This document shows, piece by piece, positions 1-8,507 of a stretch of DNA of 64,000 nt. How positions within the stretch are numbered: the first letter of the stretch is position 1; every line of letters starts with the position of its first letter. Origin of the DNA: Catenuloplanes indicus (lineage in GTDB: Bacteria > Actinomycetota > Actinomycetes > Mycobacteriales > Micromonosporaceae). The notes beneath the pieces were generated by a model that made no database searches, was not told the DNA's origin, and was given only the letters and a program-made list of their open reading frames with translations. The translations under genes were made by a program, and so were the position numbers. Location: the NCBI RefSeq assembly GCF_030813715.1, contig NZ_JAUSUZ010000001.1, forward strand, positions 2,666,001 through 2,730,000, read 5' to 3'.

Positions 1-2542
1 GGGAGCGCAGCCCGGCCTCGCGCAGCGCGGTGTCGACGTGCAGCATCGCGACCTTGATGATGTCCGCGGCGGAACCCTGGATGGGGGCGTTGAGCGCCAT
101 TCGCTCGGCCATCTCGCGGCGTTGCCGGTTGTCGCTGACCAGGTCGGGCAGGTAGCGGCGGCGGCCCAGGATGGTCTCGGTGTAGCCCTGCTGGCGTGCC
201 TCGGCGACCACCGAATTGAGGTAGTCGCGGACGCCGCCGAACCGGGAGAAGTACTCGTCCATCAGCCCGCGCGCCTCCTCGGTGGAGATGCTGAGCTGGT
301 TGGACAGGCCGAACGCGCTCAGCCCGTACGCCAGGCCGTAGTTCATCGCCTTGATCTTGCGACGCTGGTCGGCGGTGACCTCGGTTATCGGGACGCCGAA
401 GACGTTCGACGCGGTGGCCGCGTGGAAGTCGGCGCCGGAGTTGAACGCGTCGATCAGCGCCTGGTCGCCGGAGAGATGCGCCATGATGCGCATCTCGATC
501 TGGCTGTAGTCCGCGGTCAGCAGCGTGTCGAAGCCGGCGCCGACCACGAACGCGCGCCGGATCCGGCGGCCCTCCTCGGTGCGGATCGGGATGTTCTGCA
601 GGTTCGGGTCGGTGGACGACAGGCGGCCGGTCGCGGCCACGGTCTGGAAGTACGTCGTGTGGATGCGCCCGTCGTCGGAGACGGACTTGAGCAGGCCGTC
701 CACGGTCGTCTTCAGCTTCGCCACGTCCCGGTGCCGCAGCAGGTGGGCCAGCAGCGGGTGCTCGGTCTGCGCGTACAGGCTCTGCAGCGCGTCCGCGTCC
801 GTGGTGTAGCCGGTCTTGATCTTCTTGGTCTTCGGCAGGTTCAGCTCGCCGAACAGGATCTCCTGGAGCTGCTTGGGCGAGCCCAGGTTGAACTCCCGGC
901 CGATCACCTCGTACGCCGCCTGAGCCGCGCCCTTCACCCCGGCCGCGAACTCCGACTCCAGCTCCGACAGGTAGTCGGTGTCGGCCGCGATGCCGGTGCG
1001 CTCCATCGTCGCCAGCACCTCGGCCAGCGGCAGCTCCACCTCGGCCAGCAGCCGGCGGGACGGGCCCTCGCCGGACGCGGCGTCCCGGTCGAGCTCGGAG
1101 TCGAGCGCGGCGGCCAGATCGAGCGTGGCCCGGGCGCGGAGCATCAGGTTCTGCTCGATCGCGGGCTCCTCCGCGCCGAGCCCGTCCAGCGTCAGCTGAC
1201 CGGACTCCGGCGCGTCCACCCGCAGCTCCCGCTGGAGGTAGCGCACGGCCAGGTCGGCCAGGTCGTAGGAGCGCTGGTCCGGCCGGGCCAGGTAGGCGGC
1301 GAGCGCGGTGTCGTGCGACACGCCGGCCAGCGTCCAGCCGTGCTGGGCGAACGCGAGCCGGGCCGGCTTGCTGTCGTGCAGCACCTTGCGCCGCGCCGGG
1401 TCGGCCAGCCACGCCGCGACCGCGGTCTCGTCCGCCGCGTCGAGCCCGGCCGGGTCGAACCAGGCGGCCGGCCCGTCCGCGGTGGCCAGCGCGACGCCGG
1501 TCAGCGCGCCGGTGCCGCGGCCGAACGTGCCGGCGACCGCCACGCCCACCTCGGCGCCGTTGGTGTGCGCGGCCAGCCAGGGCGCGACCGCGCCGGTGCC
1601 GAGCACCGCGCCGTCCAGGTCGAACCCGGCCTCGGCCTCCGGCTCGACCGCGTCCAGGTACTGGTAGAGCCGGTCGCGGAGCACCCGGAACTGGAGCGCG
1701 TCGAAGACCTGGTGAACCGCCTCCCGGTCCCACCCGTGCCAGCGGGCACCCTCCGGCGTGAGCTCGATCTCCAGGTCGCAGACCAGCTTGTTGACGTCAT
1801 AGTTGCGGATCACGTCGGAGAGGCGCTCGCGCAGGCTGTCGCCGGCCTTGCCCTTGATCGCGTCGGCGTGCGCGATCACGCCGTCCAGCCCGCCGTACTG
1901 CGTGATCCACTTGGCGGCCGTCTTCGGGCCGACGCCGGGGATGCCGGGCAGGTTGTCGCTGCTGTCCCCGACCAGCGCGGCCAGGTGCCGGTACTGCTCC
2001 GGGCCGACACCGTACTTCTCGGTCACCGCGGCCGAGTCCATCCGTGCCAGGTCGGAGACGCCCTTGCGCGGGTAGAGCACGGTCACGCCGTCGCCGACCA
2101 GCTGGAACGAGTCGCGATCGCCGGTGCAGATCAGCACCTCCATGCCCGCGGCGCGGGCCTGGGTGGTGAGCGTGGCGATCAGGTCGTCGGCCTCGTAGTT
2201 GACCAGCTCGACGAACGGGATGCGCAGCGCCGACAGCACCTCCTTGACCAGGCTGACCTGGCCGCCGAACTCCTTCGGGCTCTCCGAGCGGCCGCCCTTG
2301 TACTCCGGGTAGATGTCGGTGCGGAACGAGCGGCGGGCCACGTCGAACGCGACCGCGATGTGCGTCGGCTTCTCGTCACGCAGCACGTTGATCAGCATCG
2401 AGGTGAAGCCGTAGACCGCGTTGGTCGCCTGCCCGGTCGAGGTCGAGAAGTTCTCCACCGGGAGGGCGAAGAACGCGCGATAGGCCAGCGAGTGACCGTC
2501 GAGCAGCAACAACCGGGACTTCTCAGCAACCGCAGCATTCAC
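1..2542 (-). CDS. polA: DNA polymerase I, 3' end cut by window edge
   Basis: Family A DNA polymerase for repair and Okazaki-fragment processing. 847 codons are present and roughly 50-60 C-terminal residues lie outside the window. The N-terminal part is the 5'-3' nuclease domain (LLLLDGHSLAYRAFF at the start, then YPEYKGGR). The middle is a 3'-5' exonuclease-like fold, but no DxE metal motif is visible where it should be (the segment reads VAVAGTFGRGTGAL), so proofreading is probably lost, as known for actinobacterial and Thermus PolA. The polymerase domain has motif A (DYSQIEMR) and motif B (RRKIKAMNYGLAYG). The start is GTG at 2542 (reads VNAAVAEKSR). A TAGAGT hexamer at 2551-2556 ends 8 nt before the GTG and no well-spaced ribosome site is seen, so the mRNA may be leaderless. 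Confidence 0.95.
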   Translation of the reverse strand, partial: MNAAVAEKSRLLLLDGHSLAYRAFFALPVENFSTSTGQATNAVYGFTSMLINVLRDEKPTHIAVAFDVARRSFRTDIYPEYKGGRSESPKEFGGQVSLVKEVLSALRIPFVELVNYEADDLIATLTTQARAAGMEVLICTGDRDSFQLVGDGVTVLYPRKGVSDLARMDSAAVTEKYGVGPEQYRHLAALVGDSSDNLPGIPGVGPKTAAKWITQYGGLDGVIAHADAIKGKAGDSLRERLSDVIRNYDVNKLVCDLEIELTPEGARWHGWDREAVHQVFDALQFRVLRDRLYQYLDAVEPEAEAGFDLDGAVLGTGAVAPWLAAHTNGAEVGVAVAGTFGRGTGALTGVALATADGPAAWFDPAGLDAADETAVAAWLADPARRKVLHDSKPARLAFAQHGWTLAGVSHDTALAAYLARPDQRSYDLADLAVRYLQRELRVDAPESGQLTLDGLGAEEPAIEQNLMLRARATLDLAAALDSELDRDAASGEGPSRRLLAEVELPLAEVLATMERTGIAADTDYLSELESEFAAGVKGAAQAAYEVIGREFNLGSPKQLQEILFGELNLPKTKKIKTGYTTDADALQSLYAQTEHPLLAHLLRHRDVAKLKTTVDGLLKSVSDDGRIHTTYFQTVAATGRLSSTDPNLQNIPIRTEEGRRIRRAFVVGAGFDTLLTADYSQIEMRIMAHLSGDQALIDAFNSGADFHAATASNVFGVPITEVTADQRRKIKAMNYGLAYGLSAFGLSNQLSISTEEARGLMDEYFSRFGGVRDYLNSVVAEARQQGYTETILGRRRYLPDLVSDNRQRREMAERMALNAPIQGSAADIIKVAMLHVDTALREAGLRS

Positions 2543-2792
2543 GTCTCAGGACTCTAGTCGCCCCCTCCGACAAGTTTCGGGCGCGCCACATCCTCCGACC
2601 CGCGCGAATACGCGATCATGGGGGTTCGTCACCGTCGGCAATCGATCTCGGATTGTCACGACTGCACAACAGCCTTGTACCAGCGTGTTACAAGGCCTGG
2701 TGAAGTGGCGGTGTGGTCATTAATTTGTGGCTGCAACAGCGTTCATGCAAGGGCGCTCACCCGCACCCTTACGCTGGACCTAAGGAGACTGG
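2543..2792. promoter_or_regulatory. divergent promoter region of polA and the liv binding-protein gene
   Basis: 250 bp between two divergent genes. It holds the probable -10 of polA (2551-2556, minus strand), a 25-bp inverted repeat at 2672-2696 described separately, and a clear Shine-Dalgarno (TAAGGAG at 2781-2787) for the downstream plus-strand gene. The stretch around 2700-2745 is relatively AT-rich for this genome. No small gene is convincing here. Confidence 0.6.
2672..2696. promoter_or_regulatory. perfect 8-9-8 inverted repeat upstream of the liv binding-protein gene
   Basis: GCCTTGTA, 9 nt, TACAAGGC. The arms are perfect and lie about 97 bp upstream of the ATG of the branched-chain amino-acid binding protein. 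Position and symmetry suggest an operator for a dimeric regulator. The regulator is unknown, and the same sequence was not seen upstream of the livHMGF genes. Confidence 0.45.
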
Positions 2793-4052
2793 ATGATCCG
2801 CCCGAACCTCGCATGGCGAAGCGTCGCTGTGCTGAGCGCCGCGTGCCTTGCGCTCACCGCGTGCGCCGACGACGCGGAGGAAACGCCGAACGCCGGCACC
2901 TCGTCCGCCGCCACCGCGGTCGGTGACGGCACGCTGAAGCTGGGCACCCTGCTGCCGCAGACCGGCTCGCTGGCCATCCTCGGCCCGCCGGAGATCGCGG
3001 GCGTGAATGCCGCCGTCACCGAGATCAACGCCGCCGGTGGCGTGCTCGGCAAGCCGGTCACCGTCAGCCACACCGACTCCGGCGACACCTCGACCGACAT
3101 CGCGACCCAGTCGGTCAACAAGCTGCTCGCCGAGGGCGTCGACACCATCATCGGTGCCGCTTCCTCGTCCGTCTCGCTCTCCGTCATCGACAAGATCACG
3201 GGTGCGGGCGTGGTGCACTTCTCGCCGGCCAACACGTCCGACGAGTTCACCACGTACGCGGACAAGGGCCTCTACTTCCGTACCGCCCCGCCGGACACGC
3301 TCCAGGGCCGCGTCCTCGGTGACCTGATCATCCAGGACGGCAACGCCAAGGTCGGCCTGCTGGTCATGCAGGACTCCTACGGCGTCGGCCTCGCCCGCAG
3401 CACCCGCGCTGCCGTCGAGGGCGCCGGTGGCCAGATCGTCGCCGAGGCCGTCTACGACCCGAAGGCGCCGGACTTCTCGGCCGAGGTCGACCAGATCAAG
3501 ACCGCGAACCCGGACGCCATCGTGCTGATCGGCTTCGACGAGGTCCAGAAGATCATCCCCAAGCTCGTCGAGGCCGGGATGACCACGGACAAGAAGAAGT
3601 GGTACTTCGTCGACGGCAACCTGTCGAACAAGTACAACTTCCCGGCCGGCACGCTCAAGGGCGCCAAGGGCACGCTGCCGGGTGCGGCCGCGAACCAGGC
3701 CTTCAAGGACAAGGTCCTCAAGGAGGACCCGCAGCTGGCCGACTTCTCGTACGCTCCGGAGTCCTACGACGCCGCGATCCTGACCGCGCTCGCCGCCGAG
3801 GCCGCCGGTTCGGACGCCCCCGCCGCGATCGCCGCGAACCTCAAGGCGGTCTCCGAGGGTGGCACCAAGTGCACCGACTACGCCGCCTGCCTCGCCCTGA
3901 TCAAGGCCGGCACGGACCTCGACTACGACGGCATCTCCGGCCCGATCGCGTTCAACGACGCCGGCGACCCGTCCGAGGCCACCATCGGCATCTACCAGTA
4001 CGGCGACGACAACAAGTACACCAACGTCGACTACAAGTCCGGCAAGATCTGA
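2793..4052 (+). CDS. branched-chain amino-acid ABC transporter, substrate-binding lipoprotein
   Basis: Extracytoplasmic receptor of a Liv/HAAT-type importer; captures leucine, isoleucine, valine or related amino acids and hands them to LivHM. Residues 1-23 form a lipoprotein signal with lipobox LTAC (lipidated Cys24), followed by a charged linker and a periplasmic-binding-protein type I fold (TLKLGTLLPQTGSLA, then INAAGGVLGKPV). 419 aa is normal for the family. ATG follows TAAGGAG at 6-nt spacing. It is transcribed toward livF, so the receptor is separate from the livHMGF operon on the opposite strand about 1.7 kb away; the two units very probably form one transporter. An intrinsic terminator follows at 4076. 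The exact ligand is inferred from the family. Confidence 0.93.
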   Translation: MIRPNLAWRSVAVLSAACLALTACADDAEETPNAGTSSAATAVGDGTLKLGTLLPQTGSLAILGPPEIAGVNAAVTEINAAGGVLGKPVTVSHTDSGDTSTDIATQSVNKLLAEGVDTIIGAASSSVSLSVIDKITGAGVVHFSPANTSDEFTTYADKGLYFRTAPPDTLQGRVLGDLIIQDGNAKVGLLVMQDSYGVGLARSTRAAVEGAGGQIVAEAVYDPKAPDFSAEVDQIKTANPDAIVLIGFDEVQKIIPKLVEAGMTTDKKKWYFVDGNLSNKYNFPAGTLKGAKGTLPGAAANQAFKDKVLKEDPQLADFSYAPESYDAAILTALAAEAAGSDAPAAIAANLKAVSEGGTKCTDYAACLALIKAGTDLDYDGISGPIAFNDAGDPSEATIGIYQYGDDNKYTNVDYKSGKI

Positions 4053-4075
4053 TCTCGCCGCTCACGTAGCGTCTG

Positions 4076-4106
4076 AAAGGGCCCGGCCTTCTGGCCGGGC
4101 CCTTTT
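4076..4106 (+). terminator. intrinsic terminator of the liv binding-protein gene
   Basis: A strong GC stem (GGGCCCGGCC / GGCCGGGCCC) with a short TTC-type loop, flanked by AAA and TTTT, begins 24 nt after the stop codon. The A and T flanks make it usable in both directions. Confidence 0.9.
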
Positions 4107-4164
4107 CCATGCACCCTCGATATGCTGAAACACCCCCGAAACACATTCACGACAATCTCCAGGC

Positions 4165-4245
4165 TCCAGAACCGATATTCCCGCTTCCGGCGACACCGGT
4201 TCCGCATGCTCCCGCGGGCCCCGGTCGTCGCTGGCGCTCCTCCCT
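4165..4245 (+). repeat. dispersed convergent-gap element, copy 1
   Basis: Matches a family of roughly 80 bp with two conserved blocks: TTCCCGCTTCCGGCG and GCTCCCGCGGGC, then GGTCGTCGC and GGCGCTCCTCCC. This copy (blocks at 4178-4192 and 4208-4219) is closest to copy 4 at 40.9 kb. It lies between the convergent liv binding-protein gene and livF. Confidence 0.7.
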
Positions 4246-4837
4246 TCCGGATCCGTGGCCACAAGCCCCCACTCCATCTCCCACATCCTGGAATTCGTCC
4301 CCCCATTTACGCCGCTCAACCCGCCGCCCCACACACCGGAAATGCCGCCGGCCCAGCCGCGCGCACTTTCTCACCGGAGATGCCGGCCGGTTGCCGGCGC
4401 AGCCGTCACAGGAATACCGGTTGCAGGACGCCCGCGCCCAGGGGATTCACGACCGAGGCAACCGCGTCCCGTGGCGAAGCCGCGGTGCTCCGCCCCTCCT
4501 CGACCCTCACCTGTCATGCGGCGGCGGTGCGGCCACCGGACGCACGCGAGCCGCTACCGGCCGCGCGCCGCAGGCCGGACCCCTCGGAGCACGGCGCGCA
4601 CGCGTCCGGCCGTGACGCGAGCACCTACCCGCCGGCCACCGCGTCACGGCCGTTTCTCAACGGGTAGGTGTGCCCCGCCGCAACCCTGCGGCCGGCAACC
4701 GCCCCGCCGCAGGACACTCGGCGGAGCGGCCGAACAGCCGTCGTAGGGGACGCAAGCGGCCGCCCACGGCCGCGCGGCGATCCGGCGGCCGCGGCGCCAG
4801 CCGCCACGCGCACGGAAGTTGCCGGAAGCCGCGCCAC

Positions 4838-5065
4838 ACGCACCGAAGCAGCGGAAAGCCGCCAGGCGCAACAAGATCAGCCGGAAGCCGCCCACGCACG
4901 GCAGCAGCGAGAAACGGCGAGCCGCGCCAAGACCAGCCGGAAGCCGCCACCACACACGCAACCAGCGGAAACCGCCACTCGCGACAAGACCAGCCGGAAG
5001 CAGCCACCACATACGGAAGCAGCGGGAAACGGCGATCCGTGCCAAGACCAGCCGGAATCGCCATC
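4838..5065. repeat. degenerate tandem array, four ~57-bp units
   Basis: Units at about 4838-4893, 4894-4951, 4952-5008 and 5009-5065. Each begins ACGCACG-AAGCAGCGG-AAA and ends with an AAGACCAGCCGG and AAGCCGCCACC segment. Unit length is 56-58 bp with many substitutions. Partial copies flank both sides. The units are not multiples of a helical or coding pattern that would argue for a protein. Confidence 0.75.
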
Positions 5066-5405
5066 GGTAACAAGAGCGGAGCCGGAAGCCGCGCCACGGT
5101 GGGCAAGCAGCCGTAGACCGCCACGCCGATGGACGAGCGGCAGCCGCCGGCGCGCTCGGGGGATCTCAGCCGCCACGGCAACGTCGCCGAGGCGACAAGC
5201 GAGCCGGGCACTTCGCGCCCGAAATCTCGTGATGTATCGGCTCCCGCTCACGTGGGTTCCCTGCCTGACCTCATGTGGTCGCTACCGCTGCCCCACACGC
5301 AAGCGCGCCGAACAGAGCCGGCAAGGCCAGGTGCGCTACCCTCCCGACATTTCCGGACAAAGTCCTCGGCCGCGTGATCCCATCCGCCATGGATCCGACG
5401 CCTGT

Positions 5406-5478
5406 GTGATCAATCGGTGGAGCGAAACGGAGGTCATCTAGCGAAGTTGATATCCCTAACGCTCCACTGATTGATCAC
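5406..5478. repeat. 19-bp inverted repeat with 35-nt loop
   Basis: Left arm GTGATCAATCGGTGGAGCG (5406-5424); the right arm at 5460-5478 is its reverse complement with a single mismatch. The arms and loop are AT-richer than the surroundings. No A/T tract makes it an obvious terminator. It may be an RNA hairpin, an operator pair, or the joined ends of a vanished mobile element. Confidence 0.7.
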
Positions 5479-5727
5479 TCAGGGTCGAGTAGCGTCGATC
5501 GTCGGCGGCAGCGCCAACCAGACGAGGCGAGATAATGCGATATTTCGCGCACAGAGTGCGGGACCTCCGGAGCGGCATCAGTTTGCCGCAGCACGGCAGG
5601 ACCACCGCAGCAGGCCGGGCCACCGCAGCACGGCAGGGCTGCCGCAGCGTGGCGGGGGTGCGGCGGGGAACGGGCAGCAGAGTCGGAGCGTTCGGAGATC
5701 GGGCACGCCGGGAGCGGGTATATGAAA

Positions 5728-5757
5728 GGCCCGGTCGCGAATGAACGCGACCGGGCC
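5728..5757 (-). terminator. intrinsic terminator of the livHMGF operon
   Basis: Twelve-bp perfect stem (GGCCCGGTCGCG / CGCGACCGGGCC) with a 6-nt loop, followed by TTTCAT on the minus strand, 14 nt beyond the livF stop codon. Confidence 0.88.
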
Positions 5758-5771
5758 CTCGGTGGGTGTTG

Positions 5772-6584
5772 CTACGCCGTGGCGAGCGTGCCCAGGTAGA
5801 GCTCGATGACCTTCGGGTCGTGCATCAGGTCCTGGCCGGAGGCGGTGTAGGCGTTGCGGCCCTGGTCCAGGACGTAGCCGCGGTCGCAGATCTGGAGGCA
5901 GCGGCGGGCGTTCTGTTCGACCATGATGACCGTGACGCCGGTGCCGTTGATCTGCTTGGTGCGGCGGAAGACCTCGTCCTGCATGGCCGGGGAGAGACCC
6001 GCGGAGGGCTCGTCGAGCAGCAGGACGCTGGGCTCCATCATCAAGGCGCGGCCCATCGCCACCATCTGGCGCTCGCCGCCGGAGAGCGAGCCCGCGCGCT
6101 GCTTGCGGCGGGTGCCCAGGGTCGGGAAGAGGCCGGTGACGAAGTCGAACCGCTCCTTGAACTTCTTCGGGCGCAGGAACGTGCCCATCTCGAGGTTCTC
6201 CTCGATGGTGAGCGTCCCGAACACGTTGTTCGTCTGCGGCACGAAACCGATGCCGCGGGCGACCAGGTCGTGCGCCTTCAGGTTGGTGATGTTCTGGCCG
6301 TCCAGCGTGACCGTGCCGGACCGGATGTTGACCAGGCCGAACAGGGCCTTCAGCAGCGTCGACTTGCCGGCGCCGTTCGGGCCGATGATGCCGACCAGCT
6401 CGCCGCGTTTGGCGTACAGGTCGGCGCCGTTGAGGATGTTGACGCCCGGCAGGTAGCCGGCCAGCAGCTCGTCGCAGCGGACGAGCGCGCCCTCGGCGGC
6501 GGAGACGTGCTCGGTACGGTCGACGACGTGCACACCGGCGGTGTCGTCGGCGAGCGCCTCGGCCTGGGTGACCTTGTCCGTCAT
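5772..6584 (-). CDS. livF: branched-chain amino-acid ABC transporter ATP-binding protein LivF
   Basis: One of the two cytoplasmic ATPases that power the Liv importer. 270 aa. Walker A GPNGAGKS at 68-75, signature LSGGERQ, Walker B VLLLDEPSAGLSP, and the family-typical VIMVEQNARR switch region. Residues 1-35 form a poorly conserved N-terminal extension before the ABC domain. The ATG at 6584 overlaps the stop of livG by ATGA, so translation is coupled. Last gene of the livH-livM-livG-livF operon, followed by a terminator at 5728. Confidence 0.95.
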   Translation of the reverse strand: MTDKVTQAEALADDTAGVHVVDRTEHVSAAEGALVRCDELLAGYLPGVNILNGADLYAKRGELVGIIGPNGAGKSTLLKALFGLVNIRSGTVTLDGQNITNLKAHDLVARGIGFVPQTNNVFGTLTIEENLEMGTFLRPKKFKERFDFVTGLFPTLGTRRKQRAGSLSGGERQMVAMGRALMMEPSVLLLDEPSAGLSPAMQDEVFRRTKQINGTGVTVIMVEQNARRCLQICDRGYVLDQGRNAYTASGQDLMHDPKVIELYLGTLATA

Positions 6585-7513
6585 GCCTTCTCCTCCCCGG
6601 CCGGCTTGTCGGCGGCGGGTGTGCCGTCGGCCGTGTCCGCAACGGTAGCCGCCGGCGCCTCGGTGGCCGGAGCCGTTGCGACCCCGGGCTCGTCGTGCTG
6701 GCTGCCGAGGTACGCGTCGATGACCCGCGGGTCCGCCATGACCTCGTCCGGCGTGCCCTCGGCGATCACCGCGCCCTGGCCCATCACGATCACCCAGTCG
6801 CTGATGTCGCGGACCATGTCCATGTCGTGCTCGACGAACAGCACGGTCATGCCGTCCTCGCGCAGCGCCTTGACGTGGCCGAGCAGCGACTGCGTCAGCG
6901 CCGGGTTCACGCCGGCCATCGGCTCGTCGAGCATCACCATGTCCGGCCGGACCATGAGCGCCCGGGCCATCTCCAGCAGCTTGCGCTGACCGCCGGAGAG
7001 GCTGCCCGCGAAGTCGTTGCGCTTCGCGTCCAGCTTGAAGCGGACCAGCAGCTCCTCGGCCCGCTCGGTGATCTCCTTCTCCTGGGCACGCCAGAGTCCG
7101 GGGATCAGCGCGCGGAAGAAGTTCTCACCCTTCTGACCGGTCGCGCCGAGCAGCATGTTGTCCATCACCGTGAGGCGGTTGAGCGCCTTGGTGAGCTGGA
7201 ACGTGCGAACCATGCCGAGCCGGGCCACCCGGTGCGCGGCGACGCCGCCCAGGTTCTTCCCGTTGAACGTCCACGTGCCCTCGTCGGGCTTGTCGAAGCC
7301 GGTCAGCAGGTTGAAGAAGGTGGTCTTGCCGGCGCCGTTCGGGCCGATCAGTGCCGTGATCCGGCCGCGCGGGATCTCGACGTGCTGCACGTTGACCGCG
7401 GTCAGGCCGCCGAAGCGGCGCACGACGCCGTCCGCGACCAGGATCGGGTCCGGCTTCTTGGCCCCCGGCTCGCGGGGGACGTCGGCCAGCGACGGGAGCG
7501 TCTCAGCGGGCAT
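6581..7513 (-). CDS. livG: branched-chain amino-acid ABC transporter ATP-binding protein LivG
   Basis: Second ATPase of the Liv importer. 310 aa. Walker A GPNGAGKT at 57-64, signature LSGGQRK, Walker B VMLDEPMAGVNP, H-loop VLFVEHDMD, and the LivG-type C-terminal segment ending DAYLGS. After that comes an Ala/Pro/Glu-rich tail of about 45 residues not needed for the fold. The ATG at 7513 lies inside the 3' end of livM (11-bp overlap), and the stop overlaps livF. It acts with LivF as a heterodimer under LivH/LivM. Confidence 0.95.
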   Translation of the reverse strand: MPAETLPSLADVPREPGAKKPDPILVADGVVRRFGGLTAVNVQHVEIPRGRITALIGPNGAGKTTFFNLLTGFDKPDEGTWTFNGKNLGGVAAHRVARLGMVRTFQLTKALNRLTVMDNMLLGATGQKGENFFRALIPGLWRAQEKEITERAEELLVRFKLDAKRNDFAGSLSGGQRKLLEMARALMVRPDMVMLDEPMAGVNPALTQSLLGHVKALREDGMTVLFVEHDMDMVRDISDWVIVMGQGAVIAEGTPDEVMADPRVIDAYLGSQHDEPGVATAPATEAPAATVADTADGTPAADKPAGEEKA

Positions 7514-8495
7514 CGAGCATGACCTCCTTCTTGTCGCCGAAGATTCCCTGCGGACGGAAGATCAGCAGGGCCATCAGGCCGAGGCCGACCAGGATGTACC
7601 GGACGGAGCCGGCCTGGGTCGTGTCCATGATCGAGGACGAGATCGCGCCGACGTTGATCAGCTCGATCAGCATCGCGTCGACGAAGACGATCAGGAACCA
7701 GAAGATCATCGAGCCGACCACCGGGCCGAAGACCCGTGCCGCGCCACCCAGGATCAGGATGGTGTACGCGAAGAACGTGAACTCGGTGCCGTACGTGTCC
7801 GGCTGCACGGCCGCGCGGCTGACCGCGAACATGAAGCCGCCGAGCGAGCCCAGCACGCCACCCAGGATCAGCGACTGGATCTTGTAGGAGAAGACGTTCT
7901 TGCCGAGGCTGCGGACCGCGTCCTCGTCCTCCCGGATCGCCTTCAGCACCCGGCCCCACGGGCTGCGCATCAGCAGCCAGACGATGAGGCAGGAGAGCGC
8001 CACCAGGATCCAGCCGACCGTCAGCACCCACATCTCGCGCGAGTCGAACGTGATCAGGCCGCCGAGGTTGATGCCCGCGCTGTACGGGTTCATGTCGTAG
8101 AAGCCGTCGGAGAAGGCCTGCAGGCCGTCCGAACCGCCGGTCCACTCGCTCAGGCTGACCGAGCGGAACAGCAGGCGAATGATCTCCGCGGCCGCGATCG
8201 TGACGATCGCCAGGTAGTCGGCGCGCAACCGCAGCGTCGGGACGCCCAGCAGCAGCGCCAGCAGCACGGCGCCGACCAGGCCGACCGCGATGCCGACCCA
8301 GAACGGCAGGCCGTACGTGGCCACCGACATCGCGAGACCGTACGCCGCGACGCCGAGGAACGCGGACTGGCCGAAGTTCAGCAGACCGGTGTAGCCGAAG
8401 TGCACGTTCAGGCCGATGGCGGCCAGTGCGTAGATGATCGCGGTGGAGCCGATGATCGACTCGACGGAGACCTGGAAGATCAGTTCCCAGTTCAT
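7503..8495 (-). CDS. livM: branched-chain amino-acid ABC transporter permease LivM
   Basis: Membrane permease of the Liv importer. 330 aa, with multiple hydrophobic helices and the hallmark LNVHFGYTGLLNFGQSAF near residues 28-46, then the LRADYLAIVTIAAAEIIRLL and AVRSLGKN coupling regions. Normal length for the family. The ATG at 8495 is 12 nt after the livH stop. Pairs with LivH; substrate choice is set by the lipoprotein encoded at 2793. Confidence 0.95.
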   Translation of the reverse strand: MNWELIFQVSVESIIGSTAIIYALAAIGLNVHFGYTGLLNFGQSAFLGVAAYGLAMSVATYGLPFWVGIAVGLVGAVLLALLLGVPTLRLRADYLAIVTIAAAEIIRLLFRSVSLSEWTGGSDGLQAFSDGFYDMNPYSAGINLGGLITFDSREMWVLTVGWILVALSCLIVWLLMRSPWGRVLKAIREDEDAVRSLGKNVFSYKIQSLILGGVLGSLGGFMFAVSRAAVQPDTYGTEFTFFAYTILILGGAARVFGPVVGSMIFWFLIVFVDAMLIELINVGAISSSIMDTTQAGSVRYILVGLGLMALLIFRPQGIFGDKKEVMLDAR

Positions 8496-8507
8496 GGCGC
8501 GGCCCCC

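Larger units (their letters stand above)
4107..5727. other. 1.6-kb repeat-rich intergenic gap between convergent liv units
   Basis: No convincing gene. Open frames here are low-complexity (Arg/Pro/Thr/Ala) in every frame and lack the third-position GC periodicity and start signals of the neighbours. Contents seen: one copy of the dispersed convergent-gap element (4165-4245); a degenerate tandem array of four ~57-bp units (4838-5065) with flanking partial units (about 4806-4837 and 5066-5097); a long inverted repeat (5406-5478); and short direct repeats of roughly 19 bp (about 5582-5660, core CCGCAGCA). The gap lies between the 3' ends of two liv transcription units. Confidence 0.6.

Noticed and set aside
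38-2557. 839-codon plus-strand frame across polA
   Set aside because: It is the antisense of polA, Val/Gly/Arg-rich without any domain; such long mirror frames are expected in GC-rich genes.
2618-2926. 102-codon frame ahead of the liv binding protein
   Set aside because: Overlaps the promoter, the inverted repeat and the start of the real gene.
4668-5441. 257-codon frame in the liv gap
   Set aside because: Translation follows the 57-bp repeats and is Arg/Pro/Thr-rich; no codon bias like the neighbours.
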